Source of the DNA: Phocaeicola dorei
GTDB lineage: Bacteria > Bacteroidota > Bacteroidia > Bacteroidales > Bacteroidaceae
DNA length: 64,000 nucleotides
Reading direction: 5' to 3'
Assembly: GCF_013009555.1 (NCBI RefSeq)
Contig: NZ_CP046176.1
Location: 3,565,501-3,629,500, forward strand
Every line of letters begins with the position of its first letter. Position 1 is the first letter of the stretch. The notes beneath the pieces were generated by a model, which was not told the origin of the DNA, ran no database searches, and worked only from the letters and a program-made list of their open reading frames with translations. A program made the position numbers and the translations under genes. Below, in pieces: positions 16,653-24,588 of the stretch.

Positions 16653-18464
16653 CTAGAGATCAAAACTGGCTAAAATGCTAATCAAACGATTATTTTCATC
16701 CCTATTCTTCACCGCTATACGGATATAATTCTTTCCTCCAAAAGCTTTCTTCGTCCCGCAATCCTTTATCAGGATATTCCGATCCAAAAGCAACCTACTC
16801 AACTCGGCAGAAGTATATTTACCGGTAATCTCACATAAGAAATAGTTCGCCTGAGAAGGAATCACACGCAAAAATGATATATCCTGCAAAGAAAGAAAAA
16901 AACGGTTACGTTCCTGCAAGAACTTGCCGCACGCTTTCTTGTAGTCCGATTCATATTTACCGAATATCTGCATATAAAACTCTGCAAATGAATTTATGTT
17001 CCAAATGGAAACATCTTTTTTGAGGAAAGCGACCAACGACTTATCGGAACTTGCCAATACCCCCAAACGCAGTCCGGGAACGCCATAGGACTTGGAAATA
17101 CTCTTCATCACCACCAAGTGAGGATATTGTTCTAGAATTTCATTATACAGCAAGGAACTGTTCAGGCCATCCTCCGCAAAATCAACAAAAGATTCGTCCA
17201 CTATCAGACGGATGGAGCGGAAACCTGCCCATTCGCACAAGGAAAGAAGCTCGGTATATGGAATGAAATTGCCGGATGGATTATCAGGATTGACTATCAA
17301 CAAGGAATCTATCTTCTTGTCCGAATAATAAGACATGACATCCGAAGCCCTATAGGAGAAATCAGGATTGGAAGGAATATAGACAACCACCTCCTGCTTG
17401 TTACATCTGTTAGGATACTCTTCGAATGTGGGATATATCACACCTATGGTACCCGGCAAATATTCCATCAGGCTCTTTATTAGTTCTGCAGCACCATTGC
17501 CCACACAAACATAATCTGGGTTCACCCCAAAATATTTCCCTATCAAAAGGCTGTTGACGGACATTCCTGAGGGATATTCCGTCAGCAGGACATCAAAGTT
17601 CGCCTTGATTTCGTCACGCATACGTTGGGTAGGGAAAAAGGGGTTAACCAAATAGCAATAATCCAGCAAAGCAGGAAAACGCCAATATCCTCCATAGCGT
17701 TTCTGGTAACGGGACAATTTGATGACCGAATTCGCAAAAAGGGTCTCCGCAATGTCCAAGTCCTGAACATCGTCTATCTCATACCATTTCTGCCCGTCCA
17801 ACGGCAAAGCCTTCAACTCGCACTTATCCAGCAAGGTAATTACCCGAAGGACCTGTTCATAATATTCATTGTTACCCAACGCTTTCGTATAGGCTTCCAA
17901 AAATGGAACGTAATGGGTACGTGAAAACTCCTTGCTGAACTTATAGATATTGACCGTCTTGTAATAACAATCCACATCACTGTACTTGAAAGCTTTCTTA
18001 GGAATGAAATTTACAATGTTGTTTTCATCGTCCAAACGAACCATGGTACCGTCCATCCAAGTTTCATACTTGGCGACCAAAGCCAAGTTGGGATAAGGAT
18101 CATTCAATATCATCGGGAACAAAGTATCATCAAAAATCAAGTCAGATTCAATCAGCAATGTATCATCCTCTTGAAGTTCCTTTTTCGCCAAAGAAAGTGA
18201 ATAGATATTGTTTGTCTTGTCATAAATGGAATTTTCGATATATTGAATAGGTAATCCCTGATAATCAAAACCTAAATATTCTTTTAATTTTTCGCCTTTA
18301 TAACCGATTACTAATATGACTTTTGACAATGGAAAATGAGATAATTGTCCCAAAACACGATCTATCAATGGAATGCCATTCACTTTAACCATACATTTTG
18401 TATTATCTTTGGTCAGGTTTCCCAAACGCTTGCCCATTCCGGCTGCTAATATAATTGCTTGCAT
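16653..18464 (-). CDS. LicC-like cytidylyltransferase fused to a PLP-dependent aminotransferase-fold enzyme
   Basis: A 603-residue fusion. The N-terminal part (1-245) has the nucleotidyltransferase loop LAAGMGKRL (6-14), the LicC-like NNIYSL (85-90) and IESD with Asp108. These suggest CTP-dependent activation of a phospho-alcohol or phosphonate. The C-terminal part (about 255-603) is a class I/II PLP enzyme: NPDNPSG (392-398), VDES (422-425), the Schiff-base Lys458 in SISKSYG and Arg466. It looks most like the HisC/CobD branch, which includes a phospho-amino-acid decarboxylase. Fusions of such cytidylyltransferases to a transaminase are known from phosphonate pathways (PntC of Treponema). With LicD in the same locus, a CDP-activated amino-alcohol for glycan decoration is a reasonable inference. 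The substrate is not proven. Confidence 0.85.
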   Translation of the reverse strand: MQAIILAAGMGKRLGNLTKDNTKCMVKVNGIPLIDRVLGQLSHFPLSKVILVIGYKGEKLKEYLGFDYQGLPIQYIENSIYDKTNNIYSLSLAKKELQEDDTLLIESDLIFDDTLFPMILNDPYPNLALVAKYETWMDGTMVRLDDENNIVNFIPKKAFKYSDVDCYYKTVNIYKFSKEFSRTHYVPFLEAYTKALGNNEYYEQVLRVITLLDKCELKALPLDGQKWYEIDDVQDLDIAETLFANSVIKLSRYQKRYGGYWRFPALLDYCYLVNPFFPTQRMRDEIKANFDVLLTEYPSGMSVNSLLIGKYFGVNPDYVCVGNGAAELIKSLMEYLPGTIGVIYPTFEEYPNRCNKQEVVVYIPSNPDFSYRASDVMSYYSDKKIDSLLIVNPDNPSGNFIPYTELLSLCEWAGFRSIRLIVDESFVDFAEDGLNSSLLYNEILEQYPHLVVMKSISKSYGVPGLRLGVLASSDKSLVAFLKKDVSIWNINSFAEFYMQIFGKYESDYKKACGKFLQERNRFFLSLQDISFLRVIPSQANYFLCEITGKYTSAELSRLLLDRNILIKDCGTKKAFGGKNYIRIAVKNRDENNRLISILASFDL

Positions 18465-18558
18465 AACTTATTTATAAAGTATCATGTATTTACTAACTTC
18501 TTAATATCTAAAAGCCAACACAAAGAGGACTGATAACATTCAATCGCAATAATCTGAA

Positions 18559-18792
18559 TTGTCAATTATTTTAGCTGACTTAGCCTTTATCTGTTTAGGC
18601 GGACTGGATGACGGCGGAACAACGCCGAAAGACACTCGGACGGAAGCACAAAAGGCTACGCTGAGAAAACTGATTGAACAACTGCATCAACGTTATCCCA
18701 AGGCACTGATTGTAGGCCATCATGACTTGAATCCGCAAAAAGCCTGTCCATGTTTCCATGTCACAGCTGAATATATAGACTTGCAACCTTAG
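18559..18792 (+). pseudogene. C-terminal remnant of an N-acetylmuramoyl-L-alanine amidase
   Basis: The 77-codon frame contains GGLDDGGTTPKDTRTEAQK and ALIVGHHDLNPQKACPCFHV, the end of a zinc-dependent amidase of the type found beside Bacteroides capsule loci. The N-terminal two thirds, with the first zinc ligands, is missing. The first dozen residues before GGLDD are not family-like, so translation from the ATG at 18559 is doubtful. It lies on the opposite strand between upxY and the biosynthesis genes, as if left behind by a rearrangement. Confidence 0.75.
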
Positions 18793-18857
18793 TTGCGTCT
18801 GTAGTCTTATCTGCCATCCATCGTCCTGCAAGGGATGTATGGATGGCTTTAATTAAA

Positions 18858-19691
18858 CTAATCAATTTTTTCAAACGGAAACGCATGAAGATAGCTCACT
18901 GCCACCGTCATATTGCCAAAAGCGAATACCAGCCTTGTATTGCGGTGCAAACGCATGATACATCCCTCTTTCCCCCGAAAGACACCACCGGTAATACGGA
19001 TTCGTTGCTTTTTCTGAAGATAGTCCTCCAAAGGCCGGTTCATCAGCTCGATATTGTAAGGCATGGATTCATACAGATAGATAAATTCTTCCATCTGACG
19101 TTGAGGAATTACCGCCGCACGGTGTGTGTTATAGTCCGTCACCAGATACTGGCGGGGAAGCATGGCAGACAGAATACATTCCAACTGCCCCAAAGGGGCA
19201 CATACAAACAGCCAACCGTTGCCTTCAATCCCTTTCTCGTTCGTCAACGTATTCAGTTTCTGAGTGGAGCCGGTAGCAAAAGCCTCTTTCACCACCCGGG
19301 CAGAGTCACGGCGAGCGGTATATTCCTCTTTGGTATAAGCACATTGCTCGAAACGTTTCCTATGATCGGTGGCAGTGTAAGAAAACACCTTGAAGCAAAA
19401 AAATCTCTCTTCTACGGTACCTGATGGTGTACGAAGCCGAACAGCTTTCCTGCCACTGAAAACACTGATATAGCGTTTCAGTTCTTTGTTGGAAAGATAC
19501 AGATAATACCAGCCGAGTTCAGGGTATTCTTTTCCTATTCCCGCCATTGGCGTGATTCCTTCATTTGACCCCAGGTCTGAGCCGGAAGCGATTGAACTGC
19601 AGAGCAGTAACTTAGGCGCTTCGCCCGTTATGTCTTGATTTGAAAGGAACGCTTGATTTTCAAGCTCCATACTATTTTCTGTTACCATCAA
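18858..19691 (-). CDS. upxY: UpxY-like NusG-family transcription antiterminator
   Basis: A 277-residue protein, the first gene of the minus-strand capsule locus. The C-terminal part resembles a KOW domain (KQRIRITGGVFRGKEGCI, about 229-246). A NusG-N-like region starts around GWYYLYLSNKELKRY (about 60). Bacteroides UpxY proteins let RNA polymerase pass early terminators in their own capsule operon. This one has about 58 extra N-terminal residues and is divergent. No upxZ gene follows. The start (MMVTENS) lies 14 bp from the invertible promoter region, which is expected to control it. Confidence 0.72.
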   Translation of the reverse strand: MMVTENSMELENQAFLSNQDITGEAPKLLLCSSIASGSDLGSNEGITPMAGIGKEYPELGWYYLYLSNKELKRYISVFSGRKAVRLRTPSGTVEERFFCFKVFSYTATDHRKRFEQCAYTKEEYTARRDSARVVKEAFATGSTQKLNTLTNEKGIEGNGWLFVCAPLGQLECILSAMLPRQYLVTDYNTHRAAVIPQRQMEEFIYLYESMPYNIELMNRPLEDYLQKKQRIRITGGVFRGKEGCIMRLHRNTRLVFAFGNMTVAVSYLHAFPFEKID

Positions 19692-19705
19692 AACATTACT
19701 TTTTA

Positions 19706-19756
19706 TATATGTCTTTTTGGGGTTCTCTTAGTAAGAGAACCCCAAAAAGACATATA
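19706..19756. repeat. 51-bp perfect palindrome spanning the left invertible-promoter repeat
   Basis: Arms of 25 bases (19706-19730 and 19732-19756) are exact reverse complements around G19731. The outer 12 bases of the right arm belong to the invertible segment while those of the left arm lie outside it. The full-length palindrome should therefore exist only in the present orientation. It would make a long hairpin just before upxY. Confidence 0.85.
19718..19744 (+). repeat. Left inverted repeat of the capsule promoter switch
   Basis: A 27-bp repeat with core GTTCTCTTAGTAAGAGAAC. It matches the right repeat in inverted orientation at 26 of 27 positions, including the asymmetric centre base. 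Confidence 0.85.
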
Positions 19757-19853
19757 CTGCTGACAATAAGATATTTACGAATAATCAGAGATGGATAATT
19801 TGCAAACAAATATCATAAGAATCCTTATCAGAGACTGATTCCTGAATAAAAGA

Positions 19854-19885
19854 TTTCCGTATTTGAATTATTATAGCTACATTTG
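19854..19885 (+). promoter_or_regulatory. Bacteroidetes-type promoter inside the invertible segment
   Basis: TACATTTG (19878-19885) fits the -7 consensus TAnnTTTG. A near-consensus TTTC lies 20 bases upstream in place of the -33 TTTG. The direction is rightward, toward the convergent end of the glycosidase operon, where no plus-strand gene follows. Confidence 0.7.
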
Positions 19886-19893
19886 CAACGGAA

Positions 19894-19920
19894 TGGGGTT
19901 CTCTTACTAAGAGAACTCCA
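19894..19920 (-). repeat. Right inverted repeat of the capsule promoter switch
   Basis: The reverse complement of this 27-bp element differs from the left repeat at only one position. A run of eight T follows outside at 19921-19928, so with its hairpin it could also terminate rightward transcripts made in the OFF state. Confidence 0.85.
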
Positions 19921-20030
19921 TTTTTTTTATTCTAACAGATTCATTTTCAAGATAGATCCAAGAAAGACCAAAAAGGAACACATAAATTCCTTTTCCGCAC
20001 TCATTAAAAGAACAAATGATAAAACGCAAA

Positions 20031-20066
20031 AGCGGCCACTTACGATAAAAATCGAAAGTGACCGCT
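20031..20066 (-). terminator. Terminator of the CBM9/GH29 operon
   Basis: Arms of 11 bases (AGCGGCCACTT and AAGTGACCGCT) match at 10 of 11 positions. On the minus strand the hairpin follows the glycosidase stop codon by about 45 bases and is succeeded by T-rich sequence. It also separates this operon from the capsule switch. Nothing else is evident in 19929-20111. Confidence 0.65.
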
Positions 20067-20111
20067 AAAAAGAGATTTATTTCTCTAATATAAGGATCTA
20101 ACAGTACGGAG

Positions 20112-22151
20112 TTACTTCACCACAAATCCTCTCTTATCCAAATAAGCTTTGAATTTATGCAAATATTCTTCATCCGGACCATCAAAGAAGGATACACCGG
20201 ATGCCCCGTTATTGTACGCTTCATCCAGCGCCTCTTCAAAATTGTCCTTAATATCACCAAACATCAGTCCGGCATATATCTTGGCACGCCCATTCACCGT
20301 TTCAACGCTTTCCTTTACCGAACGCCCGATCCATTCAGGACCTTCATAATAGAATTTATTATAAATCATCGGATAATAAGCATCCAGCGTCCATTCTCCC
20401 CAATCTTGGCGCACCATCTTGCGAGCCATGGACGGTCCCGGGAACACTGCGGCAGAAATAGCTTTATGATCGGCTTTCACCGCTTTGGTAATGGCATCCA
20501 CCACACGAGTGATGGCATCCAGACGGAAATTGATCCAACTCTGGTTTTCCATCGGATACTTTAATTCCAACGGATCCTGTCCTGTTTTAGCTTTAAACAA
20601 TTCACGGCAGACATCACAATAACAATAGTCATATTCCGGCAACTCTTCTTTCTGCTCTATACCATAGTTTTTCCATAAGCTGACAGGCAAGATTACATCC
20701 GGCATACGGACATAATCCAGATGAACACCATCCACATAAGGCTTATGGGCTTCCTTTACATAGTCTTCTGCCAGATACTCTGCCACACCTTGGTGATTAG
20801 GGCACAAGAAACGATAATAATCCACGTAGGCCGGTTTGTCGTGACAAGACTCGCCTTTACGGTTCACGGCATACCAGTCGGGATGCTTGTTCAGCAGTTC
20901 CCTGCGGTTCATCGTCCATTTCCAATAATGCGCCTCCAATCCGGCTTCTTTGCAGAGGCGGTAAATATTCTCATTGTATCCCTCGAACATGACACCCGAA
21001 ATACCACATTCTTTCAACAACGCAAACCACTTTTGCCATTCGGCATCCGAACGGTTATTCAGACGCATCCACAACCAATTTTTAACTTCACGGGCAGGTA
21101 TCTTTTCTGTCCGGAAACGTCCTTCATTATTGATCACATAACGGACTCCTTCAACAGGATTGGTTATAGCTATCTGATACGTGTTCTGAGTCGCCTCCAC
21201 CGCAATCCGGGCATCAGCCGGAAGATCTTTCAACTCTTTATCAGTCAAAAAGAATTGTTCTGTGGCACGCAGATAATTATGTTGTTTACTATAATTATCC
21301 TGTTGTGCGTAGAACATGGCCCACAGCAATTTATAAATGGCCTGATTGTACGGGTAAACCAACTCATCTTGCGAGGTTCCCACTTTCTTGTCTACGAAAT
21401 AAAGATATCCCCAACGGTCGGGCATGTGCATATCGATTCTTCCGGTAGGAGTCCATACCCAATTTTCCTCGGGTCCTTTCTCCTTCAGCCACTGTACACG
21501 CGAAAAGTTGATGCGCCAGGTATTGCCAGCCTTCAACGGATTGTTAAAGTTCATGGTCAGCGCCTGATGAGGAATGGCCATTTCCACACTCCAATACTTA
21601 TCTTTATCTTTTGATTTATTCAGTGTACCTTCACAATGGATGGCAGTCTTCAATCCGGGGCAGTCCCATTGCACCATGAAATTTCCACCCGAACGATAAG
21701 GTTTGTCCAGCATCAGATCGAAAATCACGCCACGCGCATTGGTTTCTATTTCAAAATAATTGTGTCCGTCGCTATCCGGATCAATAAACACTTCAAAGTC
21801 ATTGTCATAATAGATGATGGTATCACGCTGGGTAAGACGCGCCTTGATATCCTCTTCTTGAAGAACAGCTCCTACATATAAAAATTCATCATCCCACAGC
21901 ATCTTGGCGGTAGTTTCATATTTGGGAGTCGGGAATCCTTCTCCGCTTATATCTACAAACGGGGCAGTAGACGCCGCCTTATTCCAGGAACTTTCATTCA
22001 GTTTACCATCTATTTTCAACTTTCCATCCGGACGATAACATACATAAGTACGCGGTTCGGTCAGAAAACGCTCATATTGTTCAAAAAGGCTTTGTGCCAT
22101 TGCCGGAAAAGTAACCAGCAGAAGTAACAGGGTATAAATAAGTTTCTTCAT
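20112..22151 (-). CDS. Secreted CBM9-like domain plus putative glycoside hydrolase
   Basis: A 679-residue protein with a signal peptide ending after PAMAQ (residue 20). Residues about 30-260 resemble a CBM9-type carbohydrate-binding domain (KIDGKLNESSWNKA, DDEFLYVGA, DNDFEVFIDPDSDGHNYFE). The C-terminal half (about 350-679) looks like a family-10-like (GHL10) TIM-barrel hydrolase: GISGVMFEGYN, YVDGVHLDYVRMPD and DAYYPMIYNKFYYEG. Two CxxC pairs near CYCDVCRELF are notable. It lies 18 bp behind the GH29 gene and is probably cotranscribed. The substrate is unknown. Confidence 0.75.
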   Translation of the reverse strand: MKKLIYTLLLLLVTFPAMAQSLFEQYERFLTEPRTYVCYRPDGKLKIDGKLNESSWNKAASTAPFVDISGEGFPTPKYETTAKMLWDDEFLYVGAVLQEEDIKARLTQRDTIIYYDNDFEVFIDPDSDGHNYFEIETNARGVIFDLMLDKPYRSGGNFMVQWDCPGLKTAIHCEGTLNKSKDKDKYWSVEMAIPHQALTMNFNNPLKAGNTWRINFSRVQWLKEKGPEENWVWTPTGRIDMHMPDRWGYLYFVDKKVGTSQDELVYPYNQAIYKLLWAMFYAQQDNYSKQHNYLRATEQFFLTDKELKDLPADARIAVEATQNTYQIAITNPVEGVRYVINNEGRFRTEKIPAREVKNWLWMRLNNRSDAEWQKWFALLKECGISGVMFEGYNENIYRLCKEAGLEAHYWKWTMNRRELLNKHPDWYAVNRKGESCHDKPAYVDYYRFLCPNHQGVAEYLAEDYVKEAHKPYVDGVHLDYVRMPDVILPVSLWKNYGIEQKEELPEYDYCYCDVCRELFKAKTGQDPLELKYPMENQSWINFRLDAITRVVDAITKAVKADHKAISAAVFPGPSMARKMVRQDWGEWTLDAYYPMIYNKFYYEGPEWIGRSVKESVETVNGRAKIYAGLMFGDIKDNFEEALDEAYNNGASGVSFFDGPDEEYLHKFKAYLDKRGFVVK

Positions 22152-22169
22152 GTATTTTTCAGATTCAAG

Positions 22170-23519
22170 TTAGTTATTATCTTGCACTTGTCCCACTCCG
22201 CGATATAGTTTGATCGGTCCATCCAGCAACACGGCCAGCACGGTAATCTGCTCATCCTGCACCTGTTGGGGTACATCAATGTAGAGATTACCCGGCACTG
22301 AATTCCAATAATTTTTATTGTAGACCTTGTAATTCAACATAGCTCCGTTACCAACCACCCATATACGGTTCACTTTGTTCATCAGCCCTTTTACTTCCAC
22401 CGGACCGTTAGGTTTGTAAGGAAGGTATAAATACAGAATATCCCCCGCCTTATTCAGTGTGGTATATCCCTGGAAATGCTCGGTAGGAATACCTGCGCGA
22501 GTTTCATAAATAGCTTCTTTATGCTTCTTGGTCCATCGGCCGAACTCCTTCAACACAGCGATCTGTTCTTCAGGAATGGAACCGTCCTCTTTGGGACCGA
22601 TATCCAATAAAAGATTACCACCCATGCTCAGGCAGTCTACAAATGTACGAAGCAGGATATAGGGTGATTTATAGTTGCTGTCTGTATGCTGATATCCCCA
22701 TGAATCATTCATGGTCATACAAAGTTCCCAATATTTATCTTCAGGACGCACCACCGGCACTCCTTGTTCGGGAGTGGCATAGTCACCATACCCCTGTATA
22801 CGCGAGTTGATAATCACATTTTTATTATCCGAACGAAGCAAATCTACAATTCCTTTGGAATTCCATGCTTCCGAACTTTGCTCCCAATCTCCGTCAAACC
22901 AATACAGATCCGGTTTCCAAGTCTTGTTCAGCTCCGCCAATTGTCCGAAATTGAACTTGTTGAATCGGGCCCAACGTTCAGGATCATTTTTATAACGTAC
23001 TTCCGTACGGGTTTTGTTAGGATAATCAGGATGCGACCAGTCCAATAAAGAATAATAGAAACCAAGCTTCAATCCTTGTTTTCTCACTTCCTTTACAAAG
23101 GGAGCGATAAGGTCACGTTTTGCCGGAGTGCTTTTCACGACGCTGATATCTCCTACTTTGGTATCCCATAACGCAACTCCGTCATGGTGCTTGGTGGTTA
23201 TCACTGTGTATTTGGCCCCACTCTCTTTGATCAGATCCACCCAGTTTTTCGGATCATACTTGGAGGCTGTGAAACCTTTTTCCTGCTCCATGTATTCATC
23301 GTAGGGCAGGTAGTTGTTAAAGAAGGACCAGCTTTCGGACACTCCTCTAACAGAATAAATCCCCCAATGGATAAAAATACCCAACTTGGCTTGTGAAAAC
23401 CATTCCATTCTTTTGTCCTTTTGCTCGGCTGTTTCAGTCTGCGGCGTATCCTGTGCCCGTAAAGGGGAAGCTGCAATCAGCAAAGCCAGGAACGCTAACG
23501 ATAATCGGTTCTTTTTCAT
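22170..23519 (-). CDS. Alpha-L-fucosidase, GH29
   Basis: A 449-residue secreted enzyme with a signal peptide to about residue 22 (SPLRAQ). It has the GH29 features AKLGIFIHWGIYSV (44-57), YTVITTKHHDGVALWD (104-119) and the nucleophile Asp209 in DLYWFDGDWE. A C-terminal beta domain follows the barrel. It should release L-fucose from host or plant glycans in the periplasm or at the surface. It is the first gene of a two-gene operon with the CBM9-like hydrolase. No SusC/SusD pair is nearby, so this is not a complete polysaccharide utilisation locus. Confidence 0.92.
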   Translation of the reverse strand: MKKNRLSLAFLALLIAASPLRAQDTPQTETAEQKDKRMEWFSQAKLGIFIHWGIYSVRGVSESWSFFNNYLPYDEYMEQEKGFTASKYDPKNWVDLIKESGAKYTVITTKHHDGVALWDTKVGDISVVKSTPAKRDLIAPFVKEVRKQGLKLGFYYSLLDWSHPDYPNKTRTEVRYKNDPERWARFNKFNFGQLAELNKTWKPDLYWFDGDWEQSSEAWNSKGIVDLLRSDNKNVIINSRIQGYGDYATPEQGVPVVRPEDKYWELCMTMNDSWGYQHTDSNYKSPYILLRTFVDCLSMGGNLLLDIGPKEDGSIPEEQIAVLKEFGRWTKKHKEAIYETRAGIPTEHFQGYTTLNKAGDILYLYLPYKPNGPVEVKGLMNKVNRIWVVGNGAMLNYKVYNKNYWNSVPGNLYIDVPQQVQDEQITVLAVLLDGPIKLYRGVGQVQDNN

Positions 23520-23614
23520 ATATAATAGGTTTGATTAGTTAGGATAGCATGTCGGTATTATTTAAATTTACAGCTATATCATAGGCAAAGATAATGTATT
23601 TTTATATTTTATTC

Positions 23615-23622
23615 TATCTTTG
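23615..23622 (+). promoter_or_regulatory. -7 element upstream of the endonuclease gene
   Basis: TATCTTTG matches TAnnTTTG and lies 22 bp before the ATG at 23644. No clear TTTG is found at the expected upstream distance. Confidence 0.5.
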
Positions 23623-23643
23623 CACCCCTAAAACAGAACAAAT

Positions 23644-24501
23644 ATGAGCGCAAAGAAAAAGAAACAAGCGAACAGTCCCCTAAGAATCGTCATTATTTTA
23701 ATATTGCTGGGACTTTTGGCCTATAAATATCAGTTGTTTGACGGGAAGCTGCTTGAAAATATCCCCACTATCGAAAACAATGAAGAAAAGCCCGAAATAC
23801 GTATTCCGACTCAGCATGGCGGTGCATTGGAAATCCCGACGATGCAATCGGGCACAGGCGGACAGATATTGAAACGTAAAGGATATACCCTGTCTTATAA
23901 TGCCGATTACAAAACTCCACAATGGGTAGCATGGGAGCTTACTAAAAAAGAAACAAAAGGAAAAGAAGGGCGAACAGACAAATTCTTGCCCGACCCGGAC
24001 GTACGTGGAGCCAAAGCATATACGGGAGATTATACAAAATCAGGATACGACCGGGGACACATGGCCCCTGCCGCCGATATGAAATGGAGCAAACAAGCCA
24101 TGAAAGAATCTTTTTATATGAGCAACATTTGTCCGCAAAACCCTAATCTGAACCGCGGTGACTGGAATGACCTGGAGGAAAAGTCACGCCAATGGGCAAA
24201 AAAATATGGAGCAGTGTACATTGCCTGCGGCCCCATATATGATACTAAACGCCCGAAACGAATCGGCAACAACAAAGTGGCAGTCCCCCATGCTTTCTAT
24301 AAAGTCATATTGATAAATGATAAGAAAAATCCGCAAGCCATAGGATTTATCTTCCCCAACAGCGCCGGACATAAGCCGCTGAAGAAATATATAGTAACAG
24401 TAGACAGCGTAGAGAAAAGAACGAATATAGATTTCTTCGCTGCCCTGCCGGATGAGATAGAAAACAAAATTGAAGCGAAGTGGATACAAGAATTACCGTA
24501 A
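23644..24501 (+). CDS. DNA/RNA non-specific endonuclease (NUC1 family)
   Basis: A 285-residue protein with an N-terminal hydrophobic helix (about 14-27) acting as a signal anchor, then a beta-beta-alpha metal nuclease domain. The DRGH motif (136-139) supplies the catalytic His139. The following SNICPQNPNLNRGDWNDLE (160-178) has the metal-binding Asn. It is likely tethered in the periplasm or envelope and may degrade incoming or environmental nucleic acid. It is a single gene, convergent with the arabinofuranosidase across a long inverted repeat. Confidence 0.88.
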   Translation: MSAKKKKQANSPLRIVIILILLGLLAYKYQLFDGKLLENIPTIENNEEKPEIRIPTQHGGALEIPTMQSGTGGQILKRKGYTLSYNADYKTPQWVAWELTKKETKGKEGRTDKFLPDPDVRGAKAYTGDYTKSGYDRGHMAPAADMKWSKQAMKESFYMSNICPQNPNLNRGDWNDLEEKSRQWAKKYGAVYIACGPIYDTKRPKRIGNNKVAVPHAFYKVILINDKKNPQAIGFIFPNSAGHKPLKKYIVTVDSVEKRTNIDFFAALPDEIENKIEAKWIQELP

Positions 24502-24504
24502 TCC

Positions 24505-24588
24505 ATCACATACGTACGTGTGGCGCAATATATACGTATGCATAGCCCTACACTGACGTATGTGAAGGGCTACACGTACGTACGTGAT
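24505..24588. repeat. Nested ACGTACGT-rich inverted repeat at a convergent gene end
   Basis: Outer arms of 17 bases (24505-24521 and 24572-24588) match at 16 of 17 in inverted orientation. Inner arms AGCCCT (24544-24549) and AGGGCT (24566-24571) form a second stem. It fills the gap between the endonuclease and GH51 stop codons, so it probably terminates both. A related ACGT-rich structure lies at 56356-56429. Confidence 0.7.

Larger units (their letters stand above)
19718..19920. promoter_or_regulatory. Invertible promoter segment upstream of upxY (apparent OFF orientation)
   Basis: Two 27-bp inverted repeats flank 149 bp. The best promoter in the segment (TACATTTG at 19878-19885, with TTTC 20 bases upstream at 19854-19857) reads to the right, away from upxY. 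If the segment were inverted, the same promoter would start transcription about 50 bases before the upxY ATG. This is the arrangement of phase-variable Bacteroides capsule promoters. No recombinase gene lies in this window, so the switch enzyme must act in trans. Confidence 0.8.

Noticed and set aside
19706..19756. The 51-bp palindrome as an ordinary intrinsic terminator
   Set aside because: Neither strand shows a T run after the stem; repeat identity with 19894-19920 fits a recombination site better.
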